Below are positions 1 through 9,961 of a stretch of DNA of 22,237 bases, piece by piece. Source of the stretch: Pholiota molesta (Eukaryota > Basidiomycota > Agaricomycetes > Agaricales > Strophariaceae); NCBI GenBank assembly GCA_014925825.1, contig JACGCK010000460.1:1-22237 (forward strand). Reading direction: 5' to 3'. The notes under the pieces are model-generated. The model did not search any database, was not told where the DNA came from, and saw nothing but the letters and a program-made list of their open reading frames with translations. Every line of letters begins with the position of its first letter. Within the stretch, counting starts at the first letter, position 1. Both the position numbers and the translations under genes were made by a program.

Positions 1-395
1 TGTCCAACGCTGTCCCGACCCATGACCTCCACGCTGACCTCCACGACTGCGAAACGTGGGCTGGCCCTCGACTCGAAGTTAGGCTTCAAGCAAGCTTCAA
101 GCATCATTTGGGTTGTTACTGACTTGTTGTCAAGTTATGTTGCTGCGAAATGGGTGCTTCATTTTACAAACAGCCAGCCGATGGACTACGTAGGCGCGAT
201 GCCGCCTCGGAAGAACGTCGTGTCAGGTCGTGTCACTACAACATACCGATTCTGGACGAAGACTAGCCTGGTTCCTGTATTCCACGCTTCTGTACATATC
301 TGGATATTGTATTGAGCGCCGCCTATCGAAACACAGTAAGTATAAGATGCGTTCCTGGAAATCCTCCTTCTAAATCCTGGCTTCTGTGGTGCGCA
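1..395. other. 5' flank of the first ABC transporter gene, no gene recognised
   Basis: Nothing here reads as a conserved protein. The open frames are short, lack recognisable motifs and do not join to the downstream gene by plausible splicing. The stretch should hold the promoter and 5' UTR of the transporter starting at 396. I see no convincing TATA box, and no end of an upstream gene can be identified. Confidence 0.5.
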
Positions 396-3300
396 ATGAG
401 CAGCAAAGAGCATCCCTCTGTCGAATCGTCAAACGCTGCGGCGCGCGATACGACCTGCGTCCTTCCATACACGCGAAAATGGTAAGAGTTTCCATTACCT
501 CCCATCCTCCTCCAGCACTAAGCGCTCATAATTTTGTATTATTCTCCAGGTGGCAGCGTGTTCCGTTTACCTCGACAAAAGCGCACTCTCAGGCTACGCA
601 TTCCGTCGAGGATGCGGCCCTCATACCAGAGGCGAATGCCGGGTTCTTCAGCATCCTTACGTTGAGTTGGATGGCCCCGATCCTCAGCCTTGGCTATTAC
701 CGTCCTTTGGAGTCTTCAGATCTATGGAAGCTCCAAGACGACCGCGGAGCAGCTCATATAGCCAAGCTGATAAATGAATCGTTCGACCGTCGCGTTTTGC
801 AGGCACAAGAATATAATGAGAGGCTTGCGAACGGAGAAATTGGTCCCGGACTGAAGGGAGTTTGGTGGTCCATGACCGGTAATAGGGCTGCGAGAGAGAA
901 AGAATGGAGGGAAAAAACTGGAAGAAGACGGCCAGCTTAGCATGGGCGTTGAATGACAGCGTCAAATGGTGGTTCTGGTCTGCTGGGCTTTTCAAACTCG
1001 TCGGCGATCTTTCTCAAGTCACAAATCCTCTTGTGCTCAGGTAAGTATATTGGAGGTGCACTTTTTCTTTCTTGTTGACTGATGGTTATTTGAGGCTCTT
1101 ATCATCTTTGCCTCCGATTCGTACTTCGCTCATCAATTCGGTCAACCTGCCCCAAGCGTCGGAAAGGGGATAGGCCTTGCACTTGGCCTTCTGGCCATGC
1201 AAATTATTACAGCTTTCGCAAACCAACATTACACCTACCGAAGCATGTCCACAGGCGTCTTAATTCGTGGCGGTCTTATCGCTGCAATTTACCAGCACTC
1301 ACTTCGATTGACCTCACGAGCGCGTTCCACGCTACCGAACGGCCAATTGGTGAACCATATATCCACTGATGTCTCGCGAATCGATTTTTGCGCTGGTTAT
1401 TTCCACGCGGTGCGTCCTTTTCAGCCCGCCTTTTTTCGTTTATTTACTCAAGTCAACTCTGAATAGGTATGGACTGGTCCTATCCAGTTGCTGGTTTGCC
1501 TCGCCTTGTTGATAGCAGATCTTGGACCTTCAGCACTTGCTGGATTTGCCTTCCTTATATTTGCGATATTCGTAATGGGGGCCATTATGGGACGGTATAG
1601 ATTCCTCAGGAATGTCTGCATGGGTTGGACCGACAAACGAGCAAAACTACTGCAAGAACTTCTGAGTGGAATGAAAGTGATCAAATTATTTGCCTGGGAA
1701 GTACCATTTCTCGAGAGGATATCAGAATACCGGAATAAGGAGGTTGGGTGAGTCGTCTCAATCGTCGTTATCGTCTGGACAGGCAAGTTGAACCACTTCT
1801 GTAGATATGTTCGGTCTCTTTTGTTTTGTCGAGCAGGGGCCAGTGCCGTAGGAACAAGCATGCCAGCTCTCTCCGCAGTGTTCGCGTTCCTAACGTATTC
1901 AGGAATGAACCACGCCCTCAATCCAGCTATTATTTTCTCTTCCTTGACGTATTTCAACTTGATTCGATTCCCCCTCATGTTTCTTCGTCAGTCAAAATTT
2001 CTCCATATTTACACATTCTATGGTGCTAACTCGAGGCTTGTATTTGATAGCATTATCCCTCACCACTATTGCAGACGCAAAGAATGCTCTAGCTCGCATC
2101 TGTGTGGTCTTTGAGGCAGAATTGCTTGAGGAGACTGTCTTTATCAATGAGAACCTCGATGCAGCGATTGAAGTCAAAGGCGCCTCATTCACCTGGGATG
2201 CTCAGGCCTCAAACAAGATTGACGACAAAAAATCCAAATCATCTTCCAAAGCCACACCGAATGAATCCACCACGGCGGATGATTCGAAAGCAGACAAGGA
2301 AAGCGCCACAAAGATGGAGGAGCCCTTCAAGGTTACCAACCTGAGTCTGACTATCGCTTGGGGTAGCCTGATTGGTATTGTGGGCTCCGTCGGCAGCGGG
2401 AAAACGAGTATACTGCAAGGCCTTATCGGCGAAATGAGGAAGACAAGTGGGAGCGTCACATTTGGCGGAAGCATTGCGTATTGTGCTCAGTCGGCTTGGA
2501 TTCAGGTACTTATTTTATTTCGCTCTACTCGGATTTATGAACATTTGTCTAATAAATCGCCCTATACAGAATATGACTATCCGGGAAAACATTTGCTTCG
2601 GCCGTCCCTTTGAAGAGAAGCGATATTGGAAGGCCGTTCGCGACTCTTGTCTAGGTCCTGATTTTGAGATGTTGCCTCATGGTGACATGACAGAAGTTGG
2701 AGAAAATGGCATCTCCCTTTCAGGCGGACAGAAACAACGAGTAAACATCTGCCGAGCTATCTACTGCGACACCGAAATCCAGATCTTTGATGTACGTGAA
2801 TTCCCTTCTCTAGAAAATTCTTGTTTCCCTCATCAGCAGTCAATAGGATCCTCTTTCGGCCTTGGACGCTCATGTCTGCAAGAAAGTTTTCGAAAACGTG
2901 CTTCTCGATAAGCAACAAGCAGAGAAAACTCGCATCCTTGTTACGCACGCCTTGCACTTTTTGCCTCAAGTCGATTACATCTACGTCATTGATAAAGGTC
3001 AAATTGCGGAGCAAGGAACATACAGAGAGCTGATATCCGGCGGCAATGAGTTTTCTCGCCTCATCGCCGATTTTGGCACATCAGAGCCTATTGAGGACAA
3101 TCCGCTTTCCAAGGCCCTTGTTTTGGCACAGAACGAAGAAGACACCAAACTTAAAGATGGAATATCTGGAGACGTCATGATGCAGATGGAGGAAAGAAAC
3201 ATAGGCGCAGTGTCATCTGAGGTGTACAAAGTTTATCTTTCTGCGGGACACGCCAGAGTTTTGCTTCCCATCTTGTTGTTTTCGCTGGTACTTACCAATG

Positions 3301-6155
3301 TTGCATCTGTCCTGTCATCTTACTGGTGAGTCATTCGTACTTATGTCTCATGGAGGTTCAAGATTTTGACTGCTTGTATTAGGCTCGTTTGGTGGCAAGA
3401 ATTGTTAGTCACCTTCGTTCCCTTGAGGCTGCCTAAGTTGACTAATAAGCATTTCGTTTTTTAGGGAGTGGCATCAATCTCAAGGATTCTATGTCAGTCA
3501 TCCTTTTCTCATATATCCTTTCTCACTCCTCTGAAGCATCTTCTGGTTATAGATGGGATATACGCTGCTTTAGGTGTCTCTCAAGCGTTCTTCTCATTTT
3601 TAACGGGCGTCATGTTCGCCCTGTTGACATATTTCGCATCGCGACGTTTACACAAGGTACTATATAGGGAAGCTTTTTCCGAAGTGGAGACAAAGCTCAT
3701 TTTTTTTGCTTCCAGGATGCAATCAATCGTATTATGCATGCTCCTACGTCATTCTTCGATACTACGGTATGAACTACCTTTCATCATTATTATCTTTCTC
3801 ACCCTAATAATTGTCTGCCTTGTCAGCCGTTGGGCCGCATCATGAATCGTTTTGCAAAAGGTATGTCCCTTGATTTGATTTTTGTGGCTGCATTGCATCC
3901 CTTATAACGTATTGGGCCAGACATCGACAGCATGGACAACGTATTAACAGGTTATGTAGTGTTCTACTCTTTCTATACTCACCTGTCGAGTTGCAGAATG
4001 ACTGATAATGCTTACACTGGCTTGTAGATTCAATGCGAATGCTAACGGCGATAGCCTCCGGTATTCTGGCAGCGATAGTGTTGATCTCCATCCTCCTTCC
4101 ATGGTTTTTGATTGGTATAGCCGCCATCTTGATCGTCTATGCGTATATTGCCGCATACTATCGTTCTAGTGCTCGGGAGCTTAAAGTATGTTTTTCTCCC
4201 GATTTTGGCCAGCATCATTCGGTTCGCATCCTAATACACTTACTTTCTTCAGCGCCTTGGTAAGAACGAATGTCTACTGAATTCAGATAATCGATATTGA
4301 ACACCCTTAGATGCCATACTACGGTCTTCCGTTTACTCTCAATTTTCTGAGAGTCTATCTGGCTTATCAACTATTCGTGCATACGGTGAAGGACGCCGCT
4401 TCCAGAAAAATAACGAGAAAGCAGTCGATGTCGAAAACAGAGCATATTGGTTAACGACTGCCAACCAGGTATTAAGTTATATCAGATTTTCCTATCTTGC
4501 CGCATATTAACAACATTTTAAACATTAGAATTGGCTGGGCATAAGGATTGACATGCTGGGCGTCGCCATGACCTTTATTGTGGCTATGCTCAGTATTGGC
4601 GCTCGATTCACCATGTCCCCTGCACAAGTTGGTGTACTCTTATCCTATTCCTTGGCGACTCAGCAATTGTAAGCGCAAAATGATCTCATAATATCAGAAA
4701 CTTTTGCTAATATCTCTCATAAGTTTTGGATGGATAGTGAAAGGAATTGCAGACGTCGAAAACAACATGAATTCCGTGGAACGCGTGATGCATTATGCGA
4801 GAAACATAGAACAAGAGGCACCTCACGAGTATCCTAACAAGAAAACACGCTCTTCTTGGCCATCGCAAGGTCGTCTGGAATTCAAGAATATAACACTCAA
4901 ATACCGACCAGAACTTCCGACCGTCCTCAAGGGAATTTCCATGAAAATCAAGGCTGGAGAAAAGATCGGTATTGTTGGAAGGTGATAATATTTCATCGTG
5001 ATACATATTATATGATACTGATTCGTAAATTTTAGGACTGGCGCTGGCAAGAGCTCCATAATGATAGGTTCAGGATTCATATTATACACTGCAATCCCAA
5101 TTCAACTGAACGTGGACATTGATAGCCTTAGCACGTCTAGTGGAACTCGAATCTGGTTCCATAACCTTGGATGATATTGATATCTCTACATTAGGACTTT
5201 CGGAGCTGCGAAGCAGTATTGCTATCATCCCTCAAGATGCGGTGAGTTCTAATTTTCACGTTACAATCCTAGATTAATCAATTTATGGAGTTCTAGCTAC
5301 TTTGTAAGTCGCTGGATCTAGTCTGTCTGGCCAATCCTCCATAATATTCTAGTTGCCGGTACTTTGAGGTCAAACCTAGATCCATTTAGCATCCATGACG
5401 ATGCCATCTTGTGGGATGCCCTGAAGCGATCATACCTTGTCGAGTCCGCTACAAGGAGCCCTCGGAAGAATACCGGGGAAAAGGCTGCTGAAGGAGAGAA
5501 GACGCCTGTGAACAACTACGATCTGGATACTGTCATTGAAGCAGGTGGCAATAACTTGTCTGTTGGCCAGGTAGGCCTTCCGACTATCGTACGTATTTAC
5601 CCGGATCTGATTCTAGTTTCCTGTAGCGCTCGCTCGTCTCCCTTGCGCGTGCTCTTGTGAAGAATGCGAAACTCATTGTTCTAGACGAGGCGACAGGTAT
5701 GTCGTAGAGCACATTGACTGTACACCTTTTGGCTCACGGTTTCTGGCTAGCGTCTGTCGATTTCGAAACCGACTACAAAGTCCAAGAAACCAATGCGACA
5801 GAATTCAAAGATCGTACCATCCTTTGTATAGCTCGTGCATAGGTCACCTCGTATTCTCTTGTTTTCTCGACTAACAGACTATTATTTCAGATCGTTTGCG
5901 CACTATCCTTGGTTACGACCGCATCTGTGTCCTTGATGCTGGTCTCGTTGCAGTAAGTTTCAAATTCAAGTAATTGTAAATCATTATACTCATGGTAATT
6001 TCTAGGAATTTGATAGCCCCACTAACTTGTATAACAATTCTGACGGCATCTTCAGAAAGATGTGTGAACAGTCATCAATAATGCTGGAAGACATATTACT
6101 GGCCAGGAAGTCGGTTGGCTCCGGCCTCAGTGCGTTCGCAGACTCTCAGATTTGA
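396..6155 (+). CDS. ABCC-type (Yor1-like) multidrug/oligomycin-resistance ABC transporter, 27 exons, with three frame breaks
   Basis: A full-size ATP-driven exporter of the fungal Yor1 class, expected in the plasma membrane. Exon 1 is 396-481 (start MSSKEHPS); the last exon is 6006-6155. About 1,413 residues result, near the family norm, without the extra N-terminal TMD0. Order: membrane domain 1; NBD1 with Walker [10 protein letters not shown] (about residue 563), signature LSGGQKQRV, Walker B EIQIFDDPLSALD; membrane domain 2; NBD2 with Walker [10 protein letters not shown] (about 1165), signature LSVGQ, Walker B LIVLDEAT and H-loop IAHR. NBD1 has Asp where NBD2 has the catalytic Glu, typical of ABCC asymmetry. 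Three places need one extra base to hold the family frame: near 930, at the 1041-1094 intron junction, and at 3555-3557. Two exons are only 7 nt (4253-4259, 5297-5303). The other junctions keep phase. Family assignment is secure; substrate is unknown. Confidence 0.93.
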
Positions 6156-7921
6156 ATTGAACAGTACATATGTGCACATGGAAAGAAGGTCCTGTAATAA
6201 TAATACGAACCCCGTATGCAATTAGAACGCACCGAATCATTTCGCACACCGTCTGACTACGGGTGCAGCTCTGTGCAGCTATAATCAGAGATAAGTAGAT
6301 AGGTGTTTAAAGGGATTGCCGCTGTCCCGAGTGACTGAGATGGCGACATCGTAGGGGCATACAAATCGGGCTAAAAGTGTTCGATGCACAGCTAGAATGA
6401 GTTGAGAATGATTCTAGAGCATCTCTAGGACCGCCGTTAGCAGAGATGCGCCGTGATATAATTACTTCGGGCCACCAGCTACTGTTTCCAAGTGTTGGAG
6501 GTTCGGTATCTCCATGGACTAGCGAGCTGATAATGAATAAGTTCAACGGTTCGCTGCCAATCTGTTATTTCTTTGCTGCCGGCCGTGATAAATTTGACGT
6601 GTCAAACAAGCTATGGCTCGCCACCAACTACATAGTCAATGCTTCAATCTTACCAGTGGTCTGCGTCAACCTTCGAAAGATTCAGCATAGACAATGCGAC
6701 TACGCCCAAGATAGCCGGATTCGGAACGACTTACTTATTTATGCCCATTGATATTTGCGGAGACCTGAGGCCCAAGGATCGCCTCGGTACCTGTCGATTT
6801 TGTCGTAAGGAAACCAAAAGAAAAACGAGAGCCAAGGATCAGCGGCAAGTATGAATAGCACGCACAGGGGAACAGCCGCGAAGGTCTTTTTACACACCTG
6901 GGACTCCGTATCCTGCATGCAACGTCTATGCCACATATAGTCGCCATTGTTCACTAACATGGAGCGTCTGGAGTACGGAATGCGGCTTGCTGCGGATTTG
7001 TCTCCTCTACTAGCGGACGAGGGGCGGCAGCGGACGGCCTGAACCGGCGGTATTACAATCTGCATTTGGGCTACATAGGAGACGACGGGGAACGGGAGCG
7101 GCTGACCGCGATCGAACGCGAAGTGATGCGTGAGCAGCCATGCTGTGCCGCTGAGCAGCGTGTTCTCGATTTGAAATGTTCGCCTTGCATTTTTGAGCCA
7201 TCTAGTATTCTGGGTAATGATACACAAGATAAGAGATTGTAATCAGATAGCGTTTCACTGGGTTTTGCTTTCCTGACAGGCCAATAAAAACGAGACAGAA
7301 AGTAAAAAAGAATAAAAGAGAGGGAGAGAGAGAATTGGAGAGGTGAGATAGAGCTAGAGCAAAATTAGGAATGAACCACAAGTAGGGAGAGTTATTGGAT
7401 ACTGCGCAGAGTACTCTTCGAAGATTGGAAGGAAGGGAGAGGTGTTGTTTGTTGACAATGCTAAGAGAAATAAAAGTATAGAAAAGTTAAGGAAATGTGC
7501 GACCCGTGCCAACAGTCAAGCAAAAAAAGCTTTCAGGGATAAATGAGGACGAGAATAAGAAACAGGGAGAGAGAGAAACGAAAAAAAATAAAGGAGTGAA
7601 ATGTTTACTTTACACGAGACATTGACAGGGAGATCATGAAGACGAGAGGTCAGCCGAGAACGTCCATGGAGAGGGCGGAAATCTCGTCAGCCACCGTCTA
7701 CGTATAGCAGTCGTAAAAGAGTGTGTGAGTGTTTGTGGAGGAGAGAGAGTACACGCCGCAACAGCAAGAGAGCAATAGGACCAGAAACTTCCTTGGTGTA
7801 CTAAAATGACATGGAGATGGTTGGTGTGGTGGTACAATTGAGCTTCGTAGGAAAAGATGTGCTGCAAGCATGGAGATAGGGAGGCAAATACGAGTGGATA
7901 TCGACTGCAGTCCAGTCACGT
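6156..7921. other. Convergent intergenic region (3' flanks of ABC transporter and kinase)
   Basis: Both neighbours end here, the transporter from the left and the kinase from the right, so the stretch should hold both 3' UTRs and polyadenylation sites. An AT-rich run with repeated AATA lies at about 6196-6206, roughly 40 bp past the transporter stop, and is a candidate cleavage/polyadenylation element. Open frames of 70-160 codons at 6446-6751 (+) and 6739-7227 (-) show no recognisable motif, no family resemblance and no splice continuation. No tRNA or transposon ends were seen. Confidence 0.55.
7270..7880. repeat. Purine-rich low-complexity tract
   Basis: The plus strand is dominated by A and G, with many short GAGAGA-like runs, for example around 7318-7335 and 7565-7580. 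On the minus strand it is a pyrimidine-rich stretch immediately beyond the kinase stop codon. It has no fixed repeat unit, so it is low complexity rather than a tandem array. It may be kinase 3' UTR; function unknown. Confidence 0.5.
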
Positions 7922-9961
7922 CTAAGGATAAGGAAAGGGATTATTGTCATATCTCGGGTGGATGTTTAATGAGAAATAGGGATGTAGTAGTGCCTCCCGC
8001 ACGGTTATCCGTTGAGCAGGGTCAAAAGCAAGAAGTTTTCGAACGAGATCCAAAAATTGCCGATTGATATTGTCCGTAGGTGGAATGACGTCCTAGAATA
8101 ACAGTCAGTGGACAAAAATCATTGCTGGAAAAGGTTAAAATACCTGTAGTGGACGTGTTGCGCGAACATCCTTTTTACTTTGCCGTGTTGCTTTGGGCTT
8201 TGGCCAATCGAGCTTGCCATCCTTGAAAAACTCGGGTTTCACTCTTGCACCCGCGCGTGCGAACCGTTCGGGCAGTTTGCCCATGACCATCTCCATCATA
8301 GCGAGATGTTCTAGGTTGTCATGTGTCTGATATAGCGCAAGACCAGTGAAAAATTCGACAAGGATACAGCCCAGTGAGTATGCATCACAAGGAAACGACC
8401 AGCCGAGACCTGGTGACGTGTTGATGAGTTTCTAGATTACTGACAGTAGGCGGGGTCCTTGACGCTTACCGAGTATGATTTCTGGCGCTCTGTAGTGTCG
8501 AGTCGAGACAACCGAAGAATGATATTCTTGCTCAAAGGTTGCAGAGCCAAAGTCAATTAGCCGGATGTCTGTGCACTCCAGAATTCGTTTCGGCTTTGGG
8601 GGAGCATTCCGCTGCGTAAGTATGGGTGAACAACCCTGATAAAGTTCGAAAATCTAATCAAAAGTACCTTGCCAGGAACAGTGACGTGAACTGTTCGGTA
8701 ATCGTTATGGACCAGAAGAATGTTCTCTGGTTTTAGATCGGTGTGGATCAATCGTAGCTCGTGTACGACTAGGAGAAGTAGAATGAGCTTCGATACCACG
8801 TGAGCAAAAGATTATTGGACTCACAGGCAACACTTCCGAGAAGCTGGCGGGCGAACTTTTGGATGTGATGGCGGGGAAACGGAGCAAAATCGTTCTCCTT
8901 GATGAAATCGTAGACACACATGCCTAGAAGTTCTGAAACCAGACAGATGTGGTTTCTGTGATCAAACCAGCTCAGCAGGTGGATGCAGTTACTGTGATAA
9001 ATAAATATAAATTTGTCAGTATGTGAAATCAGAGGAATTTTTTAAGAAGAAACCAACTTTCTATTCGTTGGATCACGTTCTCTGAGCTTCTGAAGTACCC
9101 GGACTTCAATTTTGCTGGGCGTCGCGGTATTTGGGGATGGCCCTAATAATTTTGATGGCCACTCTTGCATTGGTGTCGGTGTCGATGGCCTCGACCACCT
9201 TACCAAAGGTCCCTTGACCAAGTAGCCTAACGGTTCGATCTAGAGCCGACAGTGAGAAATTGAGACAATACGAAGAGCCAAAAACAATCTTACAGCGTCG
9301 ATGAATAATGTCATCGGGGACGATGATATAATGGCCCTCCTTGTCGTCACAGGAGACAGGACCTTTGGATGTCTGTGGGGTTTAGGGTTCAGGGAGAGCA
9401 ACTTGGAATCAGAGCGAAGACTAGACTTACATCATCGGTCGCAGCAGCACTTCGACTTTCCCATGAGGTAGCGGGGACAAGTGCTTGAGATTGATGGCTG
9501 CTGGTGGCCGCTGGCTTCTTGGCCGCTGGCGCACGGACCTCTTCATGGTGGTCCCGCTTTCGCTTCTTGGGGGTTGGGGCTGTGGTGACAGACGAGGAGC
9601 TCGCTGAGAGGGCCTGTGCTTCTGCGGCGGCCCGTGCTCTGGTGCGGATGGGTGCAGCATACATGGGGGGCTGGTATGACGCAGAGTATGCCCCATTATG
9701 GGTGGTTGATGGCGAGATGGTAGGTGGCGGGGGCGGAGTGTCGTCGATTACGATGACCTCGCGGAGGCGTCCGCTGGAGTCGACCTCCTGGACCTCGCTG
9801 TAGCTGACGGTGTACTGATGGGCGCGTTTCCGCTTCCTCGTCGCCACGGGTGGAGTGGGCATACCGCTCGGACCACTTGTGGATGTATTATTGAGGGTGT
9901 TGAGGGACTGACGTGCATACTGGGAAAGGAGCTGGGACGGCAGCGGGTGGACCGCCGCCAT
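7922..9961 (-). CDS. lkh1: LAMMER-family dual-specificity protein kinase (CLK/Lkh1/Kns1-like), 8 exons, one frame break
   Basis: A CMGC-group kinase that phosphorylates Ser/Thr and Tyr; relatives act on SR-type splicing factors, transcription and stress or cell-cycle control, largely in the nucleus. Exons, 5' to 3': 9961-9431, 9372-9294, 9239-9058, 8991-8825, 8768-8668, 8611-8470, 8409-8144, 8092-7922; about 545 residues. The N-terminal ~175 residues are disordered with basic clusters RKRKR and PKKRKR (candidate NLS). The kinase domain has the glycine loop [23 protein letters not shown] (about residue 326), DFGSA (about 373), STRHYRAPE and the LAMMER-box [11 protein letters not shown] (about 437). 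I chose the ATG at 9961 because homologous-looking sequence starts there; the frame is open upstream to 10180. One extra base in the GGG at 9117-9119 breaks the frame before the invariant Glu of KIEVRVLQ. Assignment is secure. Confidence 0.93.

Noticed and set aside
396..6155. Calling the left transporter a pseudogene
   Set aside because: The frame breaks are single bases at short G/C runs, the remaining splice junctions and all ATPase motifs are intact, and the same kind of break appears in all neighbouring genes.
6739..7227. Minus-strand open frame of 162 codons between transporter and kinase
   Set aside because: No family resemblance, no supporting splice signals and overlapped by another short frame on the plus strand.
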